Of a stretch of 64,000 nucleotides of DNA, positions 16,690 through 25,818 are shown piece by piece. The position numbers were made by a program, and so were the translations under genes. The DNA is from Pseudovibrio sp. Tun.PSC04-5.I4 (GTDB lineage Bacteria; Pseudomonadota; Alphaproteobacteria; Rhizobiales; Stappiaceae): assembly GCF_900104145.1 (NCBI RefSeq), contig NZ_FNLB01000006.1, positions 1-64,000 of the forward strand, read 5' to 3'. Numbering within the stretch: position 1 is the first letter of the stretch; every line of letters begins with the position of its first letter. Under the pieces are notes generated by a model that worked only from the letters and a program-made list of their open reading frames with translations, ran no database searches and had not been told where the DNA came from.

Positions 16690-17513
16690 GTTCGCTCAGT
16701 AAACGCATTCAGTCTTCACTGGTAGGCTTAAAAATGCCGCGGGCTTTAGAGGTGCTCGACCACACGCTGAGCCAATTGGAACAAGGGGAACTCACGGCAC
16801 TGGAGGCCCTGGATTCTCTGCTCAATGAAGAATATTCAACACGCGAGGGCCGCCGTATCGGCGTCGCCCTGACGACAGCGCGGCTTACTCCGATAAAAAC
16901 ACTGGAAAGCTTCGACTTTACCTTCCAGCCCTCGCTGGACAGGGATCGCATCATGGCTCTAGCCGAACTGGAGTTCATCACTCGCAATGAAGTGGTACAC
17001 TTTCTCGGTCCACCTGGTACAGGAAAGAGCCATCTGGCAACTGCTCTTGGGGTTGCAGCCGTTAAAGCGGGTAAACGGGTGTATCGCATTGCTTTAGCTG
17101 ACCTCATCGAAGCCTTGGCAAAAGCTGAAAAAGAAGGGCGGTTGACTGAGAAACTACGCTTCTTTGCACGAACTTCACTGCTAATCGTCGATGAAATCGG
17201 TTATCTGCCAATTACCAATGGGGGAGCAAACTTGTTCTTCCAGCTCGTCAATGCCAAATATGAAAAGGGATCCATGATCCTCACCTCAAACCGTGGCTTT
17301 GCGGAATGGGGTGAGATCTTTGGTGATCGCGTTATTGCCACAGCCCTTCTCGATCGGCTTTTGCATCATGCCGTCGTCATCCAGATCGAAGGTGCTAGTT
17401 ATCGGTTGCGCAGCCATGCGGACCTCATGCCAGAGCACGTACGGGCTAACGCTTCAATAGCTCCACCTCCACCACCAAAACGACGCGGCAGGCCACCCAA
17501 AAAGGAGAGTTAG
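16686..17513 (+). CDS. istB: IS21 family helper ATPase IstB
   Basis: 275-residue AAA+ ATPase of DnaC/IstB type. Walker A is GPPGTGKS at residues 108-115, Walker B LLIVDE at about 165-170, with sensor-like TSNRGFAEWGEIFGD. A typical IstB Pro-Arg-rich tail (KRRGRPPKKES) ends the protein. It overlaps IstA by 4 bases. IstB stimulates strand transfer and selects targets. It appears complete. Confidence 0.94.
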   Translation: MSSLSKRIQSSLVGLKMPRALEVLDHTLSQLEQGELTALEALDSLLNEEYSTREGRRIGVALTTARLTPIKTLESFDFTFQPSLDRDRIMALAELEFITRNEVVHFLGPPGTGKSHLATALGVAAVKAGKRVYRIALADLIEALAKAEKEGRLTEKLRFFARTSLLIVDEIGYLPITNGGANLFFQLVNAKYEKGSMILTSNRGFAEWGEIFGDRVIATALLDRLLHHAVVIQIEGASYRLRSHADLMPEHVRANASIAPPPPPKRRGRPPKKES

Positions 17514-17542
17514 ACCCACAGACAAGGCTGGTCACCAAATAC

Positions 17543-18703
17543 TCAAACTGAGGACTTTCCGTCCAGCACATGTGGGGAAATTTGACTCAGCATTGACATG
17601 ACTGGCATGGAGCTTCTCAGCTCGGAAAGAAACTGTTTGGCGGTTGCTTCATCAGTATTTGGCAAAGCAACGCAAAACTCATCTCCACCAATCCGGATGG
17701 CTACACCATCATGAGGCAGTAGATCAGAAATGCGGTGTGCAACGGAGATGATCAGGTTATCTCCGGTTTCATGGCCAAACTTGTCATTGATTTGCTTGAA
17801 CCGATCAATGTCAATCATAGCGTACCGCATCTCTTTACCTGCTTTCATATGGTCTTGATGAAGCTGGTCAACAACGTTGTAAAGATGCCTTCGATTGAAC
17901 AATCCCGTCATTGGATCACGATGGGCCATTTCGGTTAGTTCAAAGATCCGGTCAATCTGGTTTAAGTTCTGTGAGACGCGCAGCATCAACTCCTCAGGCG
18001 TACAGGACTTATTGAGAAAGTCATTGGCGCCGGATTTTAAAAACTTTGCGGTGAGCTGTGGGTCTACCGTCGCGGAGACGCCGATGACCGCAAGGGTATT
18101 GAAGCTGAAATTACGCCTGATTTGTGTAAGGGTCTGGAATCCGCTTATTCCCGGGAGTTGGTGATCGAGGATCATCAGTTTCACGTCCGGATGCGCATCC
18201 AGTAAGGCAAGTGCTTGCTCACCAGAGGTAGCCGGAATGACTTTCAAGCAATACAGCTGCAGTCGTTTCGTCAAAAGCGCGCGTGCACTGGGTGAATCAT
18301 CAACGATCATCACCTTAGTGCTGAGATTTTTATTGACGCGGTTGACCAGTTCTCCCAAATATCCAAGACTCGCAGGGGAATCCTTGAGAACGTAGTCGAC
18401 GATGCCCTTTTTCAAAATTGAACGGCGAGTGGCTTGATCAAATCGACCAGAAAATACAATCGTAGGTAGACCGGCCTCAATAGTGAGATCGACTACTTCT
18501 CCGTCGGGTGCATCAGGCAATGTTAGATCTACGAGTGCAAGGAAAGGTTTGACTTTCCCTTCCTCAATAATCGCCTTCGCCTGAGCATAATTTTTGGCTG
18601 TGGTGACGTTATAGTGTCCCGCACGCTCAATTTCGCTTTCAGTTACGCGAGCAAAAAAGTTAGCGTCTTCAACGAGAAGAATGCTCTTTTTCTTATCCGG
18701 CAT
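17543..18703 (-). pseudogene. Two-receiver GGDEF response regulator (PleD-like), 3'-truncated
   Basis: 386 residues: receiver 1 (about 5-120, acceptor D59 in ALVDLTLPDA), receiver 2 (about 130-245, D180 in MILDHQLPG) and the start of a diguanylate cyclase domain (DPMTGLFNRRHLY at about 263, GGDEF at 339-343). Normal GGDEF domains continue about 85 more residues with SIGVA-type and ADxALYxAK motifs; here the frame ends with a foreign-looking tail after SQISPHV at the IS21 border. The active-site loop is present but the fold is incomplete, so cyclic-di-GMP synthesis is unlikely, although both receivers could still sequester phosphate or partners. PleD-like proteins control the motile-to-sessile switch in alphaproteobacteria. 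Confidence 0.85.
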
Positions 18704-19187
18704 GTGATGCCCCTAAAACCCAGCTGTTGCGCCCAAAATTGCGCCAATGACGTTCTTGCCGCCATCAATAGCCTCGAATATGCCTCAACATAAACAATAT
18801 TTAGAATATAATTAAAATTAAACATAAAGTTGCGGTAAATTTAAATTAAATCAATTCTTATCCGTGTTACCAAGTCAAATGAGATTGATTTTCCAGTAAT
18901 TTTTAAAATATGTAAGTTGTGCTTCATATCAGATCCAACATATGTGAAATCTTGATTAAATCATGGCTCTATATGCAAGTGTAATCAATAAAAAAGAGTC
19001 AATATAATCGATTAAAATATAAGTCTATTGATCGAATAATTCAGAAACAAGGATTCCCTTGGGGCAGTATGTTCTTATTATGCAACTATGTGGTGTGAAA
19101 GTTGCTACAAAACATGAATAGTCAAGGAGCCAAAAGGGGCTGATGCCACAACCCCTGATTTAAATTAGATGTGAGTCGTTGAAAACA
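18704..19187. other. Non-coding AT-rich gap between two reverse-strand genes
   Basis: About 480 bases, markedly AT-rich. It should carry the promoter of the truncated response regulator (right-to-left) and the 3' region of the glutamine-synthetase-like gene. I find no RNA gene, terminator with a clear stem, or conserved open frame. Confidence 0.5.
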
Positions 19188-20588
19188 CTACACATTTAGC
19201 AGTAAGTATTCGCGTTCCCATGCACTGATGACGGACATAAACGTCTCGTACTCCTCCAGTTTGATAGCGCGATAGGTTGCCACAAACTGCTCGCCAAATA
19301 TCCCAAGCAGATCTTCATCCTCTTCAAATTCGTCTACGGCATGCAACAGTGTCCGAGGTAGTTTGTTCATAACCTCACTGTTGTCTGTGTCCTTGGGTTT
19401 GTCGGGAGTGATCCCCTTTTTTATTCCCAAATAGCCCGCTGCAAGGCTGGCAGCGATGACGAGGTATGGATTTGCGTCAGATCCGGGAACCCTGTTTTCC
19501 AATCGGCGTGCATCTGGTGAGGAGCTTGGAACCCGAAGACCCACCGTGCGGTTATCGTATCCCCAAAACAAGTTGGTTGGAGATCCGCTATCACGGGAGA
19601 AACGGCGGTAGGAATTCACATAGGGCGCCATAATAGGCATGAGAGCAGGCAGATAGCGTTGGTGTCCACCGATGAAATGGAAGAAAGCAGGCGTTGCTTC
19701 ATTCTGTGCATCGTTGAAGATGTTGCGCCCGGTCTCTTTATCAAGGACCGATTGGTGGATGTGCATGGATGATCCGGGCTGTGACGACATCGCCTTTGCC
19801 ATAAACGTGGCATAGATATCATGCCTGAGTGCGGCTTCACGAATTGTGCGTTTAAACATAAACGCCTGATCTGCAAGAACCAGAGGATCGCCATGCCGGA
19901 GATTAATCTCCATCTGCGCAGCGCCTTCCTCGTGGATCAGAGTATCGATCTCCAAGCCCTGAGCTTCAGACAGATCGTAGATATCGTCAATAAGCTCATC
20001 AAATTCGTTCAATGCAGAAATTGAGTAGGATTGCCGTCCGACTTCCGGGCGTCCAGAACGACCCACAGGGGGTTCCAGAGGGTAATCTGGATCGGTGTTT
20101 GGTTTGACGAGATAAAACTCTACCTCTGGTGCAATAATTGGTTTCCAACCTTCGGCATCATACAGCTTCAGAACATTCTTCAAGACATTGCGGGGCGCAA
20201 TCGGAAAAGGTTCCCCGTCCTTGGTGAAAGCATCATGGATAAGCTGTGCAGTGGGGTCGGTCTCCCAGGGCACGATTGTAAGTGTGGAATAATCTGGTTT
20301 GAAGTAAAGATCACCGTCTGTTGGATTATAAGTGAAGCGATCATCATTCTCGGGGTAGTCACCAGAAATAGTCTGCGCGAAAATAGAGGATGGCATTGTG
20401 AGCGTGCTGCTGCTGAAGAATTTGTTTGTTGGCATCATCTTGCCGCGTGGTACGCCGGCAATGTCTGGCACCACGCACTCAATGTCACCAATGTTGCGGG
20501 CTTGTAACCAAGTGCGCGCCTCTTCAAGGTTACTCACACCGCGCATATTTAGCGCTGCTTCATCATCCGAATTAATCTCAGAACTCAT
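19188..20588 (-). CDS. puuA: Glutamine synthetase family protein, probable gamma-glutamylputrescine synthetase
   Basis: 466 residues from ATG 20588 (TTGGGAATATT ahead as ribosome site); the frame is open to 20657 but that extension looks non-native. Glutamine-synthetase fold features: VPDIAGVPRGKMMP (about 38-51) in the N-domain, VEFYLVKP (first Glu ligands), EGAAQMEINLRHGDP (about 222-236), SSQPGSSMHIHQS (metal/ATP site, about 268-280) and the Arg-rich PSSSPDARRLENRVPGSDANPYL. Divergent orientation next to potFGHI points to ATP-dependent glutamylation of imported putrescine, the first step of the Puu catabolic route. The substrate call is contextual; other glutamyl acceptors are possible. 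Confidence 0.8.
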   Translation of the reverse strand: MSSEINSDDEAALNMRGVSNLEEARTWLQARNIGDIECVVPDIAGVPRGKMMPTNKFFSSSTLTMPSSIFAQTISGDYPENDDRFTYNPTDGDLYFKPDYSTLTIVPWETDPTAQLIHDAFTKDGEPFPIAPRNVLKNVLKLYDAEGWKPIIAPEVEFYLVKPNTDPDYPLEPPVGRSGRPEVGRQSYSISALNEFDELIDDIYDLSEAQGLEIDTLIHEEGAAQMEINLRHGDPLVLADQAFMFKRTIREAALRHDIYATFMAKAMSSQPGSSMHIHQSVLDKETGRNIFNDAQNEATPAFFHFIGGHQRYLPALMPIMAPYVNSYRRFSRDSGSPTNLFWGYDNRTVGLRVPSSSPDARRLENRVPGSDANPYLVIAASLAAGYLGIKKGITPDKPKDTDNSEVMNKLPRTLLHAVDEFEEDEDLLGIFGEQFVATYRAIKLEEYETFMSVISAWEREYLLLNV

Positions 20589-21370
20589 AATATTCCCAAT
20601 TGGGTTTGGTTGTTTGCCAGTGCTGGTATGAGCACCGAAAACAGAAAATAAAGACAAAATTACAACCCGGCAAAAGTTGGAATAATACTAACCAGGTTTC
20701 ACCAGTTCAAAATTAGTCTAGCAGAGTTATTGGTTCAGCGGAAAGGTTATGAAGAAACAAAAATTGGCCAGATTATCCAAGTTTTGTTTTTACTGCTTGA
20801 AGTCCGATAACATAGACCGGATTTTGAGAAGCAACATAAGGAGCGCGGCTCCGAATTTACACCAAACTCTGAAGATGAGCTGTCTATGAGTATTCGACTA
20901 CCGTTAGGTGGCCTAGGTCTCTTTAGGGGAGGTTTCGACTAAGAGCTGACAAGTGGGGGCAAAAGCAGTCAGTTATGTCTTCCACTCAATCTGCAATAAA
21001 AGCGCACTTGTTTCTGAGATAGGGAATTGGTCTTAGCTCGAGCTCTTTGCTCACCTGCTTCACCCCTTAATATCTGTATACAACTAACGCATTTCTGCCA
21101 AAAGCGCAGCGTTTGCTCAACCTCCTCTAGATACAAACAAAGTCGTGTCAGTAAAGATGCTATCGGTCTGGAAATTGGTTCTCAGGCCGAACACCTTCGA
21201 AAAACGTTTCAGGCCACAACTGAATGCCATTCCAGTAAAATGTTCGAATGGAAGGTAGCCCGAAATTAATCCGTGACGAGAAGGATGTATCATGGCGGCA
21301 GTGTGCTGAGGTCGGTTATAGAAAACAAGAGTGTCTGCAACCTCGGCATTTTAGATTGGAGTACTTGAGA
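20589..21370. other. Divergent promoter region between puuA-like and potF genes
   Basis: About 780 bases without a convincing gene; short open frames here lack ribosome sites and family features. It must hold the promoters of both the reverse-strand synthetase and the forward pot operon. The most striking element is an AT-rich hairpin at 20755-20789, listed separately. Confidence 0.5.
20755..20789 (+). promoter_or_regulatory. AT-rich 13-bp inverted repeat in the polyamine-locus promoter region
   Basis: AAACAAAAATTGG (20755-20767) and CCAAGTTTTGTTT (20777-20789) pair over 13 positions with one mismatch around a nine-base loop and are followed by more T. It could be a terminator of a leader transcript from upstream or an operator for a polyamine-responsive regulator; both are inference. 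Confidence 0.45.
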
Positions 21371-22462
21371 ATGAAAACTAAAACTCTGCTGGCAGGGGCT
21401 GCTGTGTTAGCGCTGTCGATCTCGTCAGCCTTTGCGGTCGATCGGGTTGTGAACGTTTACAACTGGTCAGATTATGTCGATGCGGATGTTCTCAAGGATT
21501 TCGAGAAAGAAACTGGTATCAAGGTCAATTACGACACGTTTGATTCAAACGAAATCTTGGAAACAAAACTGCTCACCGGCAAAACCGGTTATGATGTGGT
21601 GGTTCCAAGCGCAACATTTTTGCAACGTCAGATTCAGGCGGGTGTTTACCAGAAACTCGACAAATCCAAACTGCCAAATCTCAAGCACATGGACCCACTT
21701 CTGCAAGAGCGCACCGAGGTGTTTGATCCGGGCAACTTATATTCCGTAAACTACATGTGGGGCACCTCTGGCTATGGCGTGAATGCGGAAAAGATCCGCA
21801 GCCTGAACCCGGATGCTCCAATTGGCAGCTGGGATCTTTTGTTTGATGCTCAGGAGCTTGCAAAAATCGCAGATTGCGGTGTTTACGTGATGGATGAGCC
21901 GGATGAAATGTTCCCAGCGGCAATGCATTATCTTGGTTTGAACCCAGACTCCAACACTCCAAAAGACATTCGTCAGGCAGGCGAGCTTTTAGAGACGATC
22001 CGTCCTTACATTCGCAAGTTCCACAATTCTGAACTCGTAAATGCACTCGCAAACGGAGATATTTGTCTGGCCTACGGTTGGTCTGGAGATGTTCTGCAGG
22101 CGGCAGACCGCGCAGCTGAAGCTGATAAAGGCGTTGAAGTCACTTACATTCTACCAAATGAAGGGGCGCAGATGTGGTTTGACCAAATTGCAATCCCAGC
22201 AGATGCGACCAATGTCGACGAAGCATATGAATTCATAAACTACCTGATGCGTCCGGAAGTCATCGCGAAAATGTCAGACTATGTCTACTACGCAAATGGC
22301 AATAAGGATGCGACCCCATTGATAGATGCGGAAGTGACAGGCAATCCAAACATCTATCCAACGGATGAAGTGAAGCAGCGCCTATACACCATCGGTGCGA
22401 AACCGCTCAAAGCGCAGCGCCTCATGAACCGGACTTTTACTCAGGTAAAAACTGGATATTAA
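21371..22462 (+). CDS. potF: Putrescine ABC transporter, periplasmic binding protein PotF-like
   Basis: 363 residues from ATG 21371 (GGAG 9 bases upstream). Signal peptide MKTKTLLAGAAVLALSIS ending ...SSAFA-VD. The mature protein opens with VVNVYNWSDYVDADVLKDF, the signature of spermidine/putrescine-binding proteins, then YDTFDSNEILETKLLTGKTG and VVPSATFLQRQIQAGVYQKLD (cut here as VVPSATFLQRQIQAG). Closing motifs IYPTDEVKQRLYTI and LMNRTFTQVKTG match PotF. It captures putrescine in the periplasm and delivers it to PotGHI encoded downstream. Confidence 0.93.
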   Translation: MKTKTLLAGAAVLALSISSAFAVDRVVNVYNWSDYVDADVLKDFEKETGIKVNYDTFDSNEILETKLLTGKTGYDVVVPSATFLQRQIQAGVYQKLDKSKLPNLKHMDPLLQERTEVFDPGNLYSVNYMWGTSGYGVNAEKIRSLNPDAPIGSWDLLFDAQELAKIADCGVYVMDEPDEMFPAAMHYLGLNPDSNTPKDIRQAGELLETIRPYIRKFHNSELVNALANGDICLAYGWSGDVLQAADRAAEADKGVEVTYILPNEGAQMWFDQIAIPADATNVDEAYEFINYLMRPEVIAKMSDYVYYANGNKDATPLIDAEVTGNPNIYPTDEVKQRLYTIGAKPLKAQRLMNRTFTQVKTGY

Positions 22463-22523
22463 TCAACCAACTCGGTCCTTCAGTTTTTTAGATATTGAAG
22501 AGCCGCTGATAAGGATTGGAATT

Positions 22524-23675
22524 TTGGCGAAAAAACCGCTTGGTCCAGTGCGTCGCGCATTTTCTCCTTGGGAAGACCCAAGTGCGACGCCCTTTATTGA
22601 ATTTCGGAATATAACCAAGCGTTTTGGTGATTTTGTTGCCGTCGAAAATCTGTCTCTGAAAATCTATGAACGGGAATTCCACGCGCTTCTCGGTGGTTCT
22701 GGCTGCGGTAAAACCACGTTGATGCGTATTCTGGCGGGCTTTGAAGCACCAACAGAGGGTCAAGTATTTTTGGAGGGGCGCGATCTTGCCGGGATCCCAG
22801 CCTACAAGCGTCCTGTCAATATGATGTTCCAGTCCTATGCTTTGTTTCCGCATATGAACGTAGAAAAGAACATAGCTTTCGGACTGGAAATGGACGGTTT
22901 GCCGTCCAGCGAGATCAAAACACGGGTCTCCGAGATGCTGGGATTGGTCAAGTTGGAAGGGTTTGCAAAACGAAAACCCCATCAGCTGTCAGGTGGTCAG
23001 CGTCAGCGTGTCGCCTTGGCCCGGTCACTTGCCAAGCGACCAAAGGTTTTATTGCTGGATGAACCTCTTGCCGCGCTTGATAAAAAGCTGCGCGAGGAAA
23101 CCCAGCTTGAGCTTATAAACCTGCAAGAAGAGCTACGCATGACGTTCCTGATTGTGACCCACGATCAGGAAGAGGCGATGACGGTGGCAGATCGAATTTC
23201 GGTCATGGACAAAGGCCACATCCTGCAAAATGCCACACCGGGTGAGATCTATGAGCAACCCAACTCCCGTTTCGTGGCAGAATTCATTGGTGACGTAAAT
23301 ATTCTTGATGGTCAGATCTCCAGCAAACAGGGAGAGGATGTTCAGATGTTCTCCTCCGTTCTAGGCAACCATCTTCATATCAAATATCCAACAACTGCCA
23401 AGCAGGGGGATCATGCCGCGTTTGCGGTGCGACCAGAAAAGCTCCGCATCTCATTGGATAAACCAGAGCAACCCGATACCAATGCCATTCAGGGGGAGGT
23501 CTGGGATATCGCCTACATGGGGGATGTCTCCATCTATCACATCAAAGTGGCGGAGACCGAGACTATCCGTGCCATCGTAGCCAATACCACACGGCTCGTG
23601 GAACGTCCGATCACTTGGGAAGATCAGGTATGGCTGTCTTGGGACAGTGATGCCGGTGTGATCTTGACACGGTAA
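22524..23675 (+). CDS. potG: Putrescine ABC transporter ATP-binding protein PotG-like
   Basis: 383 residues starting at TTG 22524 with AAGGA at 22511-22515, the only start that keeps the N-terminal segment MAKKPLGPVRRAFSPWEDP typical of PotG. Walker A GGSGCGKTT at 57-65, Q-loop FQSYALFPHMNV, signature LSGGQ at 155-159, Walker B VLLLDEP at about 175-181, H-loop VTHDQEEA. The C-terminal TOBE domain (about 300-383) is normal. It energises polyamine uptake by PotHI. Confidence 0.94.
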   Translation: MAKKPLGPVRRAFSPWEDPSATPFIEFRNITKRFGDFVAVENLSLKIYEREFHALLGGSGCGKTTLMRILAGFEAPTEGQVFLEGRDLAGIPAYKRPVNMMFQSYALFPHMNVEKNIAFGLEMDGLPSSEIKTRVSEMLGLVKLEGFAKRKPHQLSGGQRQRVALARSLAKRPKVLLLDEPLAALDKKLREETQLELINLQEELRMTFLIVTHDQEEAMTVADRISVMDKGHILQNATPGEIYEQPNSRFVAEFIGDVNILDGQISSKQGEDVQMFSSVLGNHLHIKYPTTAKQGDHAAFAVRPEKLRISLDKPEQPDTNAIQGEVWDIAYMGDVSIYHIKVAETETIRAIVANTTRLVERPITWEDQVWLSWDSDAGVILTR

Positions 23676-23684
23676 GGGATACTG

Positions 23685-24686
23685 ATGTCCGATCCTAACT
23701 TTGCCCCTTCCAACCTGACCAGATCGGAAACCATATCGGCTCCGACACAGGAACCGGATGCACCAGAGAACGCACCGACGAACCCGACAAAACCGTGGGG
23801 CCGCCTTGCTTTGATCAGTGTGCCATATCTCTGGCTCCTGCTGTTTTTTCTGGCACCATTTGTCATTGTCGCCAAAATTTCCCTGTCCGAAGCCGCAGTT
23901 GCGATACCTCCTTATTTTCCCATTTTAGACTGGGGGCAGGGCATTGCTGGCCTATGGGAAACTGTAAAAGGCTGGTCGTTCGACAATTATGTTTGGCTGA
24001 CAGAGGATGATCTTTATTGGAAAGCGTATGTCTCAAGTCTGCAAATCGCGTTCACTTCTACAGTCCTGACATTGCTGATTGGCTTTCCGCTGGCCTATGG
24101 CATGGCAAGGGCGTCGCGTACTTGGCAACCGACATTGGTGATGATGATCATTCTGCCATTCTGGACCAGTTTTCTGATCCGGGTTTATGCATGGATTGGC
24201 ATTTTGAAAGCAGACGGTCTTCTCAATCAGGCTCTTTTGCTGATCGGGGTCATTGATGAGCCGCTTGTCATCTTGAACACCAACATCGCCGTTTACATTG
24301 GCATAGTGTATTCCTACCTGCCGTTTATGGTTTTGCCGCTCTATTCCTCACTGGAAAAACTGGACACAACACTGATTGAAGCCGCTGAGGATCTTGGGTG
24401 TCCACCATGGAAGACCTTTTGGCGTGTCACTGTTCCGCTTGCCATGCCGGGTATGATTGCAGGGTGTTTCCTCGTATTCATTCCTGCTGTTGGTGAGTTT
24501 GTCATTCCTGATCTGCTCGGCGGATCATCAACGCTGATGATTGGTAAGACCCTCTGGGTTGAGTTCTTCTCCAATCGAGACTGGCCCGTTGCCTCTGCAG
24601 TTGCTGTGGTCCTTCTGGGATTGCTCATTATACCCATACTGCTGTTCCAGCGACACGAAACCCGCCGAACAGAGGGGGATCAGTGA
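23685..24686 (+). CDS. potH: Putrescine ABC transporter permease PotH-like
   Basis: 333 residues with six predicted membrane helices: the first at about 45-65, after a Pro/Thr-rich cytoplasmic leader of about 40 residues, and the last at about 305-325. The EAA loop that docks PotG reads EAAEDLGCPPWKTFWRVTVP. Length and the long leader fit PotH. It overlaps PotI by 4 bases (ATGA at 24683). Confidence 0.92.
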   Translation: MSDPNFAPSNLTRSETISAPTQEPDAPENAPTNPTKPWGRLALISVPYLWLLLFFLAPFVIVAKISLSEAAVAIPPYFPILDWGQGIAGLWETVKGWSFDNYVWLTEDDLYWKAYVSSLQIAFTSTVLTLLIGFPLAYGMARASRTWQPTLVMMIILPFWTSFLIRVYAWIGILKADGLLNQALLLIGVIDEPLVILNTNIAVYIGIVYSYLPFMVLPLYSSLEKLDTTLIEAAEDLGCPPWKTFWRVTVPLAMPGMIAGCFLVFIPAVGEFVIPDLLGGSSTLMIGKTLWVEFFSNRDWPVASAVAVVLLGLLIIPILLFQRHETRRTEGDQ

Positions 24687-25507
24687 TGCCAAATAAACCG
24701 AGTTGGTTCAATCTCACGTCATTGGTGCTGGGTTTCAGTTTTCTGTATCTGCCCATCGTCATCCTGATCATTTTCTCTTTCAATGAATCGCGATTGGTAA
24801 CGGTCTGGGCAGGCTTTTCGACCAAATGGTATACATCTCTGCTGCAAAACGAGCAGTTGCTGGAAGCGGCATGGGTCACATTACGTGTGGGGCTCGCATC
24901 TGCAACATTGGCGACTGTTTTAGGAACGTTAGCTGCCCTTGTTTTAGCGCGGCAAGGCCGCTTCTTTGGCCGAACCTTATTCTCAGGCATGATTTACGCA
25001 CCGCTGGTAATGCCGGAAATCATTCTTGGCCTGTCTTTGCTTCTGCTGTTTGTCGCCCTTGACCAGAACCGAGGTTTCTGGACGATTATGATCGCACACA
25101 CTACGTTTTCCATGTGTTATGTGGCCGTTGTCGTGCAATCCCGGCTTTCAGGGTTTGATAGGTCACTGGAAGAGGCCGCCATGGATTTAGGTTGCCCTCC
25201 AGTCCGTACGTTCTTCCGCATTACATTGCCGCAAATTTTGCCGGGAGTCTTGGCAGGCTGGATGCTTGCCTTCACGCTGTCCCTTGATGATCTGGTAATC
25301 GCCAGCTTCAACTCTGGCCCGGGCTCTACAACGCTCCCGATGAAAATATATTCGCAAGTTCGTCTGGGCGTGACACCCGAGATTAATGCCATCTGCACCA
25401 TATTAGTTGCCTTGGTCACGGTGTGTGTCATCGCAGCTTCTCTCCTCACCAAACGTCAGAGACTACGGCGAATGGAAGAAGAACGACTCGCCGCTGCACA
25501 CCTGTAA
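24683..25507 (+). CDS. potI: Putrescine ABC transporter permease PotI-like
   Basis: 274 residues, six membrane helices starting near residue 12. EAA loop EEAAMDLGCPPVRTFFRITLP. Text such as FNESRLVTVWAGFSTKWY after helix 1 and FTLSLDDLVIASFNSGPG is characteristic of PotI/PotC. Last gene of the potFGHI operon; with PotH it forms the membrane channel. Confidence 0.92.
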   Translation: MMPNKPSWFNLTSLVLGFSFLYLPIVILIIFSFNESRLVTVWAGFSTKWYTSLLQNEQLLEAAWVTLRVGLASATLATVLGTLAALVLARQGRFFGRTLFSGMIYAPLVMPEIILGLSLLLLFVALDQNRGFWTIMIAHTTFSMCYVAVVVQSRLSGFDRSLEEAAMDLGCPPVRTFFRITLPQILPGVLAGWMLAFTLSLDDLVIASFNSGPGSTTLPMKIYSQVRLGVTPEINAICTILVALVTVCVIAASLLTKRQRLRRMEEERLAAAHL

Positions 25508-25818
25508 AAACTTAGGGATTTATCTGTGTCTACCAACGGGAATGGGGGCGATTGTGCGCTGCAAACGCATATTGCCTCCGGCTTTGTGTAAATCACCTAA
25601 ATAAATAGTCGTTCTCAGTACATTGGGCACTTGGCGAGGGCCATAAACCCGTCTATCAACAATGCTATCGCTATACCTATTTTCCCCAAGAGGGAAAGGC
25701 ACGATGCTGGCCCGGAGACCGGATCAGATCGCATTGCCAGCATGAACAGGCGGGATTGCTTGCGTTTTGGGAACATGAGGAATGTTTGCCGGACCGCCTC
25801 ATGTACTGGGAGTTTATA
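25508..25818. other. Intergenic gap between pot operon and CoA-transferase genes
   Basis: About 310 bases. No convincing gene, RNA or terminator was recognised; short open frames here have no ribosome site. It presumably contains the CoA-transferase promoter; GGGAG at 25808-25812 is the ribosome site for the next gene. Confidence 0.45.

Larger units (their letters stand above)
15360..17570 (+). mobile_element. IS21-family insertion sequence (istA-istB), approximate ends
   Basis: Contains a complete istA/istB pair with 4-base overlap, the IS21 hallmark. The outer limits are tentative: TG at 15360 (TGCGCCGTGC...) and CA at 17570 (...TCCAGCACA), giving 2211 bp, a normal IS21 size. The first ten bases of each end share only TG-GC-G-C positions, so inverted repeats are weak, and I see no target duplication. 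The left side is prophage and the right side is the interior of a GGDEF gene, which suggests an IS-mediated deletion rather than a simple insertion. Confidence 0.6.

Noticed and set aside
15436..17513. IstA/IstB pair as the prophage's own transposition genes
   Set aside because: Transposable phages carry such genes at the left end; the pair here has full-length IS21 features and sits beyond the phage modification gene.
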